A DNA stretch of 64,000 nt, taken from positions 62,001 to 126,000 of the forward strand of contig JAKCPI010000867.1 in NCBI GenBank assembly GCA_023213315.1. The letters run 5' to 3'. The stretch comes from Euborellia annulipes (Eukaryota > Arthropoda > Insecta > Dermaptera > Anisolabididae). The notes beneath the pieces are model-generated. The model was given only the letters and a program-made list of their open reading frames with translations, did not search any database and was not told the origin of the DNA. The translations under genes and the position numbers were made by a program. Shown here piece by piece: positions 44,381 to 56,200 of this stretch; position 1 is the stretch's first letter, and every line of letters begins with the position of its first letter.

Positions 44381-45271
44381 GTGAAAGCTGAAAGAGTCAT
44401 TTCTCTTCAAGAACCTGTAGAAGTCTCAGCAACAGCTTCCTGTAAGAAAATCGATGATGATACAACTAAACCTTTACCTGAAAAACTCGAGGAAAAAGCC
44501 AAACCAACTGTAACAACTCTCGAATCTGTAACTGTTTCCGAGATTCAACCTCAAGATGAAATTACAACAATAAAACATAGAAAACATATCCGAACCGCTC
44601 AAGCGAAGGTCGATACACTTGAGTCTGTTAGTGTTAGTGAAGTTCGAACTGAATCAAAAGTTCAAGAATTTCAAGAAACAGTACAAACTAAAGAAGCACT
44701 TATTGAAATGCCTACTCAAGAGTCTATAACAATAACAGAAATTCAGCCAGAATCTGTTATTGAGAAAATCACTGAAAAACGAGTGAAACAAAGGCGTGTG
44801 AGACCAACAGAAAAAACAGAACAATTAACAATTTTAGAATCTAGAGTTGAACGTGTTTTACACCAAGGCCGAGAGGTTCATGAATTTTTGGATTCAATTA
44901 ATGTTAGGGAATTTGGACCAGGTGAATCACCTCTTCGAGAACTTGCTCAAATCGGAATGCTCGTTAGACACGGTATTACTGTGAACGAAGTTACTACACT
45001 CTACGAAGCTGATCGTTTCCCGGCTTTGAAAACTCCATTGGCTCAAAGCGCTCTTGTCCAATTAGTGGAACGTGAAGGTCATGGGGCACTTGTCTCTCAA
45101 GTTCTTACGGAGGAATCAACAGCTGATGAAGCCAGTTTGGCATCCACTGTCGGCTTTAGAGCTTTTATGCGCATGGTTGAATTAAGACACGCAACTGTAG
45201 AGGAAGCAATAACTCACTTAACACCAACTGATTTCACTACGGAAACTTGGAGAACAGCTGAGGCTTCACAG
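44381..45271 (+). CDS. sls: sls exon 31: VSE-type repeats and a conserved helical block
   Basis: 297 codons. The first half has repeats of the type TLESVTVSEIQPQDE, TLESVSVSEVRTESK and QESITITEIQPESV, early versions of the module that fills exon 35. The second half (RVLHQGREVHEFLDSINVRE, ELAQIGMLVRHGITVNEVTT, then VEREGHGALVSQVLTEEST) is non-repetitive, predicted helical, and looks well conserved in insect Sls. I cannot name a domain. Phase 0 at both ends. Confidence 0.88.
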
Positions 45272-46229
45272 GTAAGAAAAAAAATCATATTTTCAAGATG
45301 ATAAGAAAAATTTTATAATTTTCATAAATAAACCAGGTTTTTAAAATTTAAATTAATAGAACAACACAAAAAAAGTCAAAATAACTTGAAGAAAATATGA
45401 AGAATCATTATAAAAAAGTGTTTTTAAATAAGGTAATTTTATCTATTTGAGGGATGCATAAAGGGGCTTCACGAGGCAAACCTATTCGCATGTTTTTGCT
45501 GATAAGATGTCATTAGGGGCCTTAAAAATTTAGCCAAAAAGCCCAACTATTACGAAATTAGGGCTTTATTTAATCTAATGTAATTATTTGATTTTCGTTG
45601 ATCTTTTAATAATGAATAGCTGATAAATATTATTATATACACAGTAGGCATATACCTGATCTGATAATGCCGGCTGTTAGACTAGCCTGCCATCTTTTGC
45701 AAGTGTGCTGAACTATTTGGCCGTTAATTTTTAAATACCCCATTATTATAGTTTGGATATTAGTGATTTTTACATTTTTTAATTAAAAAAAAAATACAAT
45801 TTTCATAATTTAAATTATTAAAAAAAACCGCATAAAAATATAAAAAATGCCTCAGTAGTTTCGGACTAAAAATTCAATGATGCCTCCTGAAGCCCTTTAA
45901 TTTACGACAATACACTCAATAGCCTACAAAAAACCATTCCCCGATTGTTTATCCCTGGTGCATCGTGCACGGAGACACGCACCAGCGCATGTACCAGTAA
46001 CTAGTACAATGGTCAACAATTTTGGGAGTAGGAGGCCCTTTGCCTCTCTACTCCTTTTTGAAAAGGATCGATCACCTCCTCCCCATCCTCCAACAGACCC
46101 TAAGGTAACAAAATTATTTTGTTTAAATAAAATGAATCTCTCAATTAGAATTGCGTAATATAATAATAAAAGAGGGGCAGCAACTTTCGTTTAATTATAA
46201 ATGAAATTAATAAAATTATTTTTTCTTAG
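45272..46229. other. Intron 31 with a possible inverted-repeat element
   Basis: ATAAAGGGGCTTCACGAGGC near 45469 and an inverted relative, GCCTCCTGAAGCCCTTTAAT, near 45883 may bound an element of about 430 bp. The rest is AT-rich without recognised content. Confidence 0.4.
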
Positions 46230-46290
46230 GTCACATTACAATCAGTGTCTGAACAAGTGAAAGTATCTACTACGGAAGTAAAGACACAAG
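46230..46290 (+). CDS. sls: sls exon 32: short VSE linker
   Basis: Reads VTLQSVSEQVKVSTTEVKTQ and ends in phase 1 at CAAG/GTAATT. The phase fits both exon 34 (KTQ-EKTRVVRKK) and the alternative exon 33 (KTQ-DSPSEQNS). Confidence 0.85.
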
Positions 46291-46371
46291 GTAATTTCTT
46301 TATATCTCTTGAAAATAATATTTTTTTAATTTTTTTTTTTTTTTTTTTGTTTTTTACTAACATACATATAG

Positions 46372-46541
46372 ATTCTCCTAGTGAACAAAATTCACTAAAG
46401 AAATCAGAAGAATCTTATTGTTTTTTAACATTCTTGCCAGCATATAATGACAATAATTTAACATCTCAAATTTTTATTGTATTAATATTTTTACTAATAT
46501 TATTTAGATTGATTTTTATGGATGTTTTTATTTTAATTTAA
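46372..46541 (+). CDS. Candidate alternative terminal exon with hydrophobic tail
   Basis: After a CATATAG acceptor the phase 1 frame reads DSPSEQNSLKKSEESYCFLT, FLPAYNDNNLTSQ, then a roughly 25-residue hydrophobic run (IFIVLIFLLILF...) and stops at TAA 46539-46541. An ATTAAA follows near 46670. The first 15 residues look coding; the hydrophobic run could be a C-terminal membrane anchor, or simply AT-rich intron translated as Phe/Ile/Leu. Splicing 32 to 34 directly also keeps the frame, so this exon would be optional. Confidence 0.4.
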
Positions 46542-47796
46542 TATTTGTTTTATTTTTTATTTTTATTTTTTTTTTTGTGAATGATTTCTTTATTTTGTAT
46601 GTTTTAATTATATTAATACTTTTTGTACTTAAAGAAATATATTTATTTTGTTATTATTTTTATGTAATTAAATTTGTTGACTATCCTCTGTTGTACCTAT
46701 CATCTAGTTTTAATTCAGTGGTTTGAAAACTTTGAACCTGTGTGAATGTGCACTTAAATTGGAAGTGAATTTATCCAGCTCATTATTGCGTCATCAGAAA
46801 TATTCCACTAAATACTTTCCGTTATTCCGTTAGTCGCACCTAGAAACTTTTAAGTTCTGGCACGCATGTATCTGATACATCGCTATTTTTAGGGCTAACA
46901 AGAAGAAAAACAAGAATTTTAAAACAAATTACGATTATATGAAATTTTTTATTAAACAACATAATTTTCACAAATATTGCAAATATGTAGAAGACAAATA
47001 TTTTTTACATTTTATGCAATAATATTTTGTGAAGTGAAATTTTTTTGATTGTAAATAGCTCGTTCTACACCTTTTTCTTTTATTTAAATTGTCATTGTTA
47101 GATACAATGGCGTCATTTGGGGGCAGGGGGCATTTACCCCCACATCCAAGGGTGTGGCGAAAGTTTGCCCCCTACCCCTCCTCCCAAGAAAAATTTGAAA
47201 TGACGCTACTGGTCAGGAGACACACGGGCCATGTTATTTTTAGGTGTTCAAGACGCCTCTGAACGCCACCCTTCTTTTTTACAAAACTTACAAGAAGGGT
47301 CGCGTGTATCTGTGAGATACAAACATTTATTATTTCAGAAGTACTTTCTTGCACTACATTGTTGCACTGTCAAAAAGAGTCTCTTGAACGAGGAGGATAC
47401 TGAATCGGTGGATATTGTGGGAACTTAAACTAAAGAGTGCAGTGAAATACAAATTCTCTAATTCTTGTCCTCGCATCAGCAGTCAACGTAATCAGGACTG
47501 ATCACTGAGGGGAGCTAGGGGACCCCATCCCCGGGGTCCGGGCCCTTTAAACCAGCGATTCTCAACCTAAGGCCCCCCCTCCCCTCCAAGAGGGCTACGA
47601 GCATATCCAAGAGAGAATATTACTTTTTAAAAATTGATTAACCGACTGAAAGGAAAGCACACACACTCTCCCTCTCAGTCATTAGTGTCAACCCTGACAC
47701 GTGGTTATTCTGAAGAGTAGCTGGGAATGGTACTGAGGAGGGTTACCGTTTCCTTCCCCAGGAGGAGCCATTTCAAATAGAGTTGGATAATTTATT
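46542..47796. other. Intron 32, first part
   Basis: AT-rich. 47105-47216 is a small G/C-tract fold-back (ATGGCGTCATTTGGGGGCAG ... TTTGAAATGACGCTACT) of uncertain class without a clear target duplication. No genes seen. Confidence 0.45.
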
Positions 47797-47878
47797 GCCA
47801 TGAGGTGGATTTGAACTCAAGTTGTCCTCAACTCAGGATTATAAGCGTTAATTGCTTTATCCCCTCGGCTAATTATCC
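47797..47878 (-). repeat. tRNA-like sequence, probable SINE head
   Basis: On the minus strand TTAGCCGAGGGGATAAAGCA (A-box-like) and GAGTTCAAATCCACCTC (B-box-like) are spaced as in a tRNA. The neighbouring 47560-47796 may be the SINE body. Confidence 0.5.
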
Positions 47879-48269
47879 TCCTCTACACACATATATACAA
47901 ATCAAAATGCATTTCGACGTAATATTTAATAATTAACTTATTAAATTAAAATAACTTACTAAATTAAAAACAAATTTAATAATTATTAGTGACATCTTTG
48001 TGCCTGTCTTGCAGAGCCAAATGTCTAAATTATCATATTCTTGGTAATTTGAAACGTTTAAAATTAAGGTCGTAGAGTAGGTTTAACGCCAAAATACTCA
48101 AAAACAATACATTTTATTATTTGTAGATGGCCGTAAGGATGATCAATTTTATTATAAGGACATCGGGCATCGGATTATGAAAATTGCATTCATTGAGTGC
48201 TCAGCTGTTTTGTGATATTGGATGGGAGGAATTAACGATTTGCAAAACATCTGTTAATTGTACTGAAGA

Positions 48270-48540
48270 CAAGGGCGGATACAAGAGGGGCGGGGGTAAA
48301 GGAGGTAATTACCCCCCTGAGATTTGAAAAAAATACTTTTTTTTCGAAAAAAAAAAAATGTATTTTTAATATAAAATTTTAAAAATTAATACTTACACAT
48401 TTGATTTGTATTTATATTCTGGCAAACAAGTACAGAATGCGCCTTTAAATTACCGAAATTAAGAAAAAAATGTGTGCTGTGCGACCAGTCACTCCAGATT
48501 ACCCCCCCCCCCCCGAGAAACACCTCTGGATCCGCCACTG
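48270..48540. mobile_element. hAT-like element inserted beside a hammerhead-like core
   Basis: Target duplication ACTGAAGA at 48262-48269 and 48541-48548. Ends CAAGGGCGGATACAAGAGG / CCTCTGGATCCGCCACTG. Same family as 37381-37776. The target contains the 5' core (CTGAAGA) of the motif at 48542-48573. Confidence 0.88.
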
Positions 48541-48541
48541 A

Positions 48542-48573
48542 CTGAAGATGATTCTATATCACAAGAATCGAAA
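48542..48573 (+). ncRNA. Hammerhead-like core (incomplete)
   Basis: CTGAAGA, T, stem GATTCT...AGAATC with an 8-nt loop, GAAA. Stem II is strong. No stem III partner followed by UH was found, so it is a partial or ancestral motif. It predates the hAT insertion that duplicated its first bases. Confidence 0.4.
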
Positions 48574-48699
48574 TATTTACAAATAAACTGATAATACGCA
48601 AAAGTATTTATTTTTGGCCGATGTCCTTATAATAAAAAAAAATCTGGTGTGACTGGTCGCATCAGATTTTTTGTGTCGACACGTATTTAGTTTCCGACA

Positions 48700-49240
48700 G
48701 TAGGGTACATTCGATTTTCAAGATGTAAAATTTATAAGTATGGCAAAATATTTATATTTTGTTACCATGGCAACCAATTCTCCTATCTTTTCTATGGAGT
48801 ACAAGAGTAAAGTGGTCTTCAGAAGATTTCAATCACAAAATGAGAATTTACATTTTAAAGAGAATCTAAAAAATAATTGATTTTTGAATTAAAAAAAAAA
48901 ATCGTTGGAGCAAATTTTGAGAAAATCGAAAAAAACTGAAAAAGTACATCAGTAAAGTACTTATACTTTTGGGCCGATTTTGTTCAAAAGCTTCGTGTCA
49001 CGTCCCATGGGGGTGCCTAACTTAAATATAAAATTTCAACCTTCTAGCTCTTTTCGTTCTTGAGATATTTTGTTCACAGACACACACACACACAGACAGA
49101 CCATGTCGCGAAAACCACTTTTTTGGATTCAGGGGACCTCAAAACGTGAAGATCCATCAAAATCTCGACATCGAATTTTTGACATGAATCCAATACTTTC
49201 TCTCTCTATATATTAACATATATAGAGGTAAGAGAAAGTA
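48700..49240. repeat. Dispersed retroelement-like 3' region
   Basis: Contains the tail CCATCAAAATCTCGACATCG...CCAATACTTT shared with 17430-17476, an (AC)n tract near 49080 and an (AG/CT)n end at about 49199-49240. No open frame. Probably the 3' non-coding part of a non-LTR element. Confidence 0.5.
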
Positions 49241-49949
49241 AAAATACATTTTATTGTATTCTGGCCGCGAATACTGAAAGGTTGAGAAACGCTGCTTTAA
49301 ACTACAAACATGAAAATTTGATTATTTTTTTGCTTCAGCTCTAAATATTCAAAGAAAAAAAATTATTTAAAAATATTTTCATTAAAATTTTCCTTCCGAT
49401 GGAGCTCAAGCCTTTTTAAGCTCTTAATTTGACATGAAAAAAATATTCCTTTCCCCCCGAAGCTCATATACATGTACTGTTCAACCCCTGAAGTCTGCAA
49501 GGTTTTCGACGGTCCTGTTTGGTTCTATTGCCTCTGATCCAAAATGGCGCTAATGAGCCTCGTTTGTGTATTCTTTGTGTTCCTATCTGTTGTCTTGTTT
49601 GTTGTTAGCATTTGTGTTTGTGAGTGGTGCATTCAAAGTGACAAATTGACATAACTTTCGACCATAAAAAAAGACTATTCTTGAAAAAAATACATTCCTG
49701 CTCAAGGTAAATTGAATCTTATTTATTCTAATTCTATTTTTAATAAACTTGAAGCTTAAATTTACTTTTTAATTGAAAAATAAGATAATATATCTCGGGC
49801 AGCAAATTTAGGTTAGATTTTTTACTTTTATTATATTAAAACGTAATTAATAATTAAATACCAGATAAAAATAACATTTTAATATATATTAACTAGGTAG
49901 AGCCTTATAGTTTGAAGGGAAAGTAGTGTAGGTTTTACGTGAAACATTT
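49241..49949. other. Intron 32, middle part
   Basis: AT-rich intron; a GC-richer patch at 49480-49580 has no recognised signature. Confidence 0.4.
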
Positions 49950-50147
49950 ATAAGTAAAATTATTTAGTACATGTGAGGTTTCACCAAGTTATAAATGGAA
50001 ATATTTGAATTTATAACTCAATATATTTCGGTACATATGACACATGTACTCCTGAGGATGGGTTAATAGCCCGAAATATATCGAGTTATAAATTCAAATA
50101 TTTATATCTTAATGAAATCTCACATATACTAAATAATTTTACTTAGG
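49950..50147. mobile_element. 200-bp fold-back element with central hammerhead-like fold
   Basis: Outer arms AAGTAAAATTATTTAGTACA and the inverse TACTAAATAATTTTACTT, then ATTTGAATTTATAACTC and its inverse. The centre has hairpin GTACAT...ATGTAC, CTGAGGA (50052-50058), T, GGG...CCC, GAAA (50073-50076), TATAT pairing with upstream ATATA. The order (stem III, TTC, stem I hairpin, core, stem II, GAAA, stem III) is that of a type III hammerhead. Confidence 0.6.
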
Positions 50148-50227
50148 TAGAGCCTTGTTTGAAAAGGAAGGAATTTTTCATTCAATGCTCAAATAGACTG
50201 TTCATTAGCCAGTCAATATATGGTTTA

Positions 50228-50705
50228 AGATAGCATGGCACGATTTAATTTTAGTTGTTTGAAACTTTTGGCCGACTCAGTGCTATTGCTGAGTTTCAGT
50301 TTTTGTTAAGGCCATTTTCAAGGCCTAGAATTTAACATATACATATGTGACCGTCCACATGAAAAGGTACCAAATCTTCACAGGGCTAAATTTTCAGGAG
50401 AGCCGATTTACTAAAAATGTTTTAAAAAAATCGATTTATTTTATTATTGATTCCGATTCTCTTGTTCATCTTATATGATGAAATATTCGATTCATAAGAA
50501 TCGATGTATTTTATATCAAAAAATTGAAAAAATTTACTATGATATTTATTATATTTATACTAAGCCAAGCTGATGATCTTTATATGTAACGTTATATGTT
50601 AAATTCTAGGCCTTGAAAATGTTTTTTTTTTTTTTTTTTTTTTTTTTACATAAACCGACACCATTTCAACAATAGCGCTGAATCAGCTAAAAAAGTCTCT
50701 AACAA
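50228..50705. mobile_element. Fold-back element with AGGCCTTGAAAATG arms
   Basis: Left CATTTTCAAGGCCTAGAATTTAAC and right GTTAAATTCTAGGCCTTGAAAATG are inverted, with a long T run (about 50624-50647) in the right arm. Non-coding, intron 32. Confidence 0.65.
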
Positions 50706-50960
50706 CTAAAATTATAAGAAAGATTTTTTTTTAGAGGGATCCAAACTCATTTTTAAATATCCCCCTTAAATATCCCCCTCTTCCCATACACAAAAATATT
50801 TTTAAAATACCGGATATCCCTGAAGGGCCCGGGCCCTCTTAAACACAAATTCTCATTAAATTATTTTTTATCTAAATTTTTCCTTAGCCCCGTTTCACCT
50901 GGTTACTTATACGCTCCTGCCATTTGGATTCCTGTTCTAAATTTTTTTTTTTTTAATTAA

Positions 50961-51280
50961 GGTCTTTTTCGGCAACGGCGGCCATTTAGACTCTATTTAT
51001 TTCAATTTATTAGCTACCAATAAATTGAAATAAATTTTTGTCGCTTGAGACTGAATGCAAACCCGCGACCCTTGGTATAGAAGGCCAGTACGCTAACCAC
51101 TACACCAAGGCGCGAGGACTGTTCTAAATCTTAATTTTAACTCTTTGAAATTTAAACAATTAATATAATATAAAATGATTTGATTATATTGCTTAGATAA
51201 TAATAAATATACTTTGATCATTATATCAAACCAAATTTTCATTTAATGTCTAAATGGCCGCAGATGCTGAAAAGACCAAT
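50961..51280. mobile_element. Element with GGTCTTTTTCGGCAACGGCG inverted ends and tRNA-like core
   Basis: Left GGTCTTTTTCGGCAACGGCG...CCATTTAGAC and right GTCTAAATGGCCGCAGATGCTGAAAAGACC are inverted, about 30 bp. Inside, on the minus strand (51041-51115), CCTTGGTGTAGTGGTTAGCG and GCGGGTTTGCATTC resemble pol III A and B boxes of a tRNA. Either a SINE flanked by inverted ends or a MITE that captured tRNA sequence. Confidence 0.6.
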
Positions 51281-51352
51281 AGAAAGAAAATATTCCTTAC
51301 TTTTCAATTATTTAAATTAAATTGAAATAATTAATTATTGCTTTTTTTCCAG

Positions 51353-51409
51353 AAAAAACTAGAGTTGTAAGAAAGAAGACCAGGGATCAACGAGATGACG
51401 AAGAAACAG
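51353..51409 (+). CDS. sls: sls exon 34: short basic linker
   Basis: Reads EKTRVVRKKTRDQRDDEET between phase 1 junctions. Joins exon 32 (KTQ) and exon 35 (EIVEETN). The exon number 33 is reserved for the alternative exon at 46372. Confidence 0.85.
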
Positions 51410-53235
51410 GTAAATATATTTTACTCATAACGAATAGAATGAAAGATATATCATTAAAAATTATTCAAATTTAAAAGGAATGATAAAAATTTTTTCAAAA
51501 ATATAAAGTTACTCTTAAATATAGAAGCTGAAGCCTAATTAATACTCAATATACATATTTTTCCTGCTTTTACTTACTTGTATCTATCTCTTCTTTCAGT
51601 TTCTTATGCCAAGTCTATTTCTTAATCTTTCTGCAATTTAGTTGAATAATATTTCTTCTATAGACATCTGGTTTGACCTCTCTTTTTTCTTAAACACAAT
51701 CACCTACACGCTATTTTATTGTAACAAAAATACCAAAAAATACCTTTGCTGAGTTAATTTAATAACTCGAATGTTGCTTTTTTATTTCTTTCTCCAGATA
51801 TAATGAAAAGCTTTGCTATTTACTTCGAAATTAATTTGTTTGGGCCACTAACATGAAATTTTATTTACCTTAAAATAATAATTTTATATTATGTATTTAA
51901 AAAAATCGTATCCCAAAAAGCATCAAATTTCGATTATTTGTTAATTCGAATAATTATACAATAGTATTACAAAAAGAAATAATAGAAAGTCTAGTTTAAA
52001 TTTGTTTCTCCTATTAAAGATGTTTTTTTTTTTTTTTTTTAATTTTAGTTAATATGATTAATATAACGTTTGTCTAAATCAAAAAATAATATTCTAAATA
52101 TATATATATATATATATATGTTCTTGAAGGTTTCCGCGACCGGATGTATGCGAAGACAAGTTGGGTAAGGCGTGGGGTGCTGAGATTTACTTAAAAAATC
52201 TCAGCACCCCACGCGACTAACCAATCTCCATATATATATATATATATATATATATACGAAAATAAAAAATGATATGGACCAGACAGGATCAATCTTTTCA
52301 ATGAATATGAATGAGCATATGACTTAATTGCTTTAAATTTTTATAAAGATTGAAATTATTCATTAGAAACAAAATATTTTTGATCTCTTAAAACATTAAA
52401 GCCAGTAAATGTATCTGATGAGATTTTCATATTTGAAATTACTCAAGTTTTTTCATCTATTTTTGATTTAATTTTTATAGATTCTCATTTTACTTTTTTT
52501 TTAACGAAATTGATGTTCTCTGGGATTAGATATAGAATTTGTTGGAACGGATAATTTCACAATTTTGTACTATCTCAATAAATAAAGATATATTTTACCC
52601 CTAGGATAACTTTTTCTTATTTTGAAATAAAAAATTTTGATTTTTTTTCTTATTTTCCAATTTTTTTCTGATTTAAATAAAATACAATACATTTATTACC
52701 ATTACTATATCATTGATTTTTGTTTTCTTTATTCATCTAAATAAAAATTTCAATTTCAGCTTTAATCTATCCAGCTTTTCCTGCAGCTTTTAAAAACCAC
52801 TTTTGTAGCAATCTGCTATGTGGGCTTTTCATACTTAACCCTTTTACCTAATCAACAATTAAAACTAATAATTATTTTTATTAACTCTGGTTTGGCCACT
52901 CGCAATTTACTTTACATTCTATTTAAGTATTAAATACGACATTAATACTCTACTTCTATCTGGCTTCTACTTAAAATAATTTTCTCTAAAACAAAGCATG
53001 ACATTCTTCTCACTAAAGACTATAAAACTCACTTTACATAATTATAAATATTGTTTATATTAATTATAATATTTTAACAATAAACACTTTTTCTTCTATC
53101 CTCTTTCGCTTATATTAATAACTTTTATTCTATTTTTATAAATAAAGTATTCCAGTTGCGCTAATAGATTTAATAATTTAATTAGTTAAAACAAAACAAA
53201 TTAAATACATAACAATTACATTCACACTTTCACAG
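51410..53235. other. Intron 34
   Basis: AT-rich. Contains a (TA)n-flanked hairpin at 52099-52252: CGTGGGGTGCTGAGATTT and AAATCTCAGCACCCCACG form an 18-bp perfect stem at about 52171-52212. No exon or transposon domain seen. Confidence 0.55.
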
Positions 53236-56200
53236 AAATCGTTGAGGAAACCAATCTACAACGCACCATACTCGGAAAGACACAAGAACAACCACAAACA
53301 CCTATGAAGCCCGAAGAGGGTATCACCATTACTGAACTTGCAGGAGATGAAGTTATTAAAAAGAAGGATCGTTCGTTTGGTATAGTCACTCAACCTACAG
53401 AAAAATTAAAAGAAGACGATATAGAAAGTGAAGAAGAATTAATTATAATTGAACGTTCAAAAACAGGAGAAATTCAAGGACAGAAAAAGAAAAAGATAAT
53501 AAAACAGAAAGAAGAAATTGAAGTTGAAATCGAAGAAAATATTGATGAGAAAAGGAAGGTGAAGAAAACTTTAAAGGCACAAAAACCAGAAACTTTAGAT
53601 GAAATTATTAATGAGGAATCACTGAAAGAATTAAAACCTTTCACTCAACAATCATTAAAAGCAATTCCTATTAGTACTTCTATAAGTCTGGCGGAATCAA
53701 TACCCGAAGGAAAAATCACTGAATTATTTACCGAGAAACCGCAATCAGAAGAACATATTAATATAAGCTTAACAACACTATCAGCAGTTTCTGAACACCA
53801 AATCCTTACAAATGAACGCGAACTAGAACATTTAGATCGTATTAAATTTATTGGAGTAAATGCCTCTCCAAATCTTGAAACCCAAGAACCTTATCAAGTT
53901 ACAGAAGCTGATGTACAAATTGAGACAAAAGAATTTAAAGATAAATTTAAACCTCAAACATTTGAGGCTATTAAATCTATTGTTGAAAGTGAAAGTATTC
54001 AAATATCAGAAACTCAAGCAGATACTAAAATTGGTTTAGTTTCTGAATTAAAAGATATTACAAAATCTCAGGCAACTATTTCAGTTTTACCCAAAGAAGC
54101 TACTACTATAAGTGAAACTCAAATTTCTTTAAAAACTAGTGATGTAGAAGCTGAGAAAATCCCTCAAACAAAGCAAGCTGGAAAAGGAGTTGTTCCATTA
54201 GAAGGAATATCAGTTTTAGAAATTACTGAAGGTAACGTAGAAGAAAAATTCAATGAAATTACTAAACCTGTACCATTAAAACCAAGAATACAAGTACCTA
54301 CAAAAGAATCTCTTGTTATTAGTGAAGTAGTTACTGAATCTAAACCTGGAAAATATTATCCAGAATTATTTGTGGCCACCGAAATGGCTACTCAAACATT
54401 TGTTTCTCAACAACAATTAATAACTCAGGAAATGAACGTTCAAGAAAATGAAGGGGAATATATCCCAGGACGTTTACCTCCAACTCAAAAGGCTGGTTTA
54501 GAAATTACACCTGGAGAATCTTTAATTGTTTCATTGCAAGAGTGTCAGGAAAAGGAAGGCGAATTTAATAAATTAAGAAAACCAGATATGACTAAAGCTA
54601 CCCAAAATTTTTCAGTAGTTGAAGGGATCACTGTTTCTGTTACTGAAACGCAACAACCTCAACATGAAATAACAATTGATACTGTTGACAAAAAATCTGC
54701 AGAAATAGATTTTACACCCCAAGAAATAATTATTACTACCGAAACCACAATTATTGAAAAAGAAAGTAAATTAATTCCTCAAGAAAAACCTCAATCAAAA
54801 TTAGCAGAAACAGACATAATTTGTTTAGAAACCTCAGATGTATCACTAACATTAATTCAAGATAAAGAAGGAGAATTCATTTCAAAGAAAATTCCTCAAG
54901 GTGTTAGAGCTGAACCAAATATTCGCCCAGAAGAATCTATTGCAATTTCTGAAATTCAAACTATTGATATGCCCACAGAATTTCATGATAAGCTTAGATA
55001 TAGAACTGATTCAGCAATTTCTCAAATTGAAACGCAAGATGCGAAAACTATTTCTTTTGTTGATACGGAAGAAAAGGAAACACCATTTGACAATAAGGAA
55101 GTTATTCAACCCTGTGAAGTTGACAAAATATTATCACCACAAACCGGCATTTCCATTACCCAAAATGATATTATTGAAAAAGAAGGAATTTTACCCATTT
55201 ATAATTTACCTGATTTGCATAAGATTCAAACTGCTCCAACGCATCCTTTGCATTCATTACTTGTAGAAGAAACTTTACCAGAGGGTAGCACAGGAAAATT
55301 GAAAGTTGAAGGTCCTGAAACAGAAAAAGCTAAATTAGAACATAATCTTTATCAAGAAACAATAGTTCAAGAGGCTTTAATAAATGAAAATATTCAATCT
55401 TATGAAGAAAGTAAAAAAGTAACATCTAAAATTGCCGATGTAAGCGTTTTACAAGACGAAGGACTCACCATTAGTGAGATAATAATTCAAGATAAAGAAT
55501 CTCAATTAAATAAACCTAAAAAACCATCAGAGTGCTTTGCATCTCCTGATATTTATGGACAAAAAGTCGCTGTAAAATCTGAAGTACAAACGGATTCCTC
55601 TACTAGTTTGCTTTCTGAAGAAAAACCCCAAATTCAAGTAGCAAAAAGTGATCAAACTCCTTTAGAAGGTTTACTTGTATCATTATCTCAAATAATTGAA
55701 AAAGAAGGAATTTATTCTAAAGATCAACGACCAGATTCTAAACAAGCTAATATTCAATGGACTGAAGAAATGACAGGTGTTAATGTAATGCAAGTTTTGA
55801 CACATGAAAAAGAAAGTGAATATTCAGAGAAAGAGAAACCAAAAGAAATAAAAGCGGAGAGTAGTATTCCAGGGCGTGAAATAGCACTAAAATCTGAAAC
55901 AGTAACTGATCAAAGTCTGGAAAAATTATTAATTTCTAAACCAAATCAAGAGAAAGCCAAACAGGAAAATATACCTCTTCATGAATTAATTATCACTGAA
56001 ACAGCTGTGGCTGAAATTGAAAAGATTTTATCGAAAGAGATAATGAGAGAGCATAAGCAAGCAAAAATTAGCATGGATGAATTAGGTCAAGGTATTTCTG
56101 TAACTGAAATAATTTCGAATCAGAAGGAAGCTTTTCTAGAAGCTTTACAAATTCCAGAACAAAGAAAAGCAATTTTAGACATTTTAAGTAGAGAAGTTGC

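Noticed and set aside
45958..46158. 66-codon open frame starting MHRARRHAPAHVPV
   Set aside because: It sits in an intron near a putative repeat, has no splice phase match and no family resemblance.
51041..51115. A functional tRNA gene
   Set aside because: A- and B-box-like words are present but acceptor and anticodon stems do not pair well, and it lies inside an element with inverted ends.
54901..55266. 121-codon open frame in exon 35
   Set aside because: It is a shifted frame of the long sls repeat exon; the sls frame is open throughout and carries the repeat pattern.
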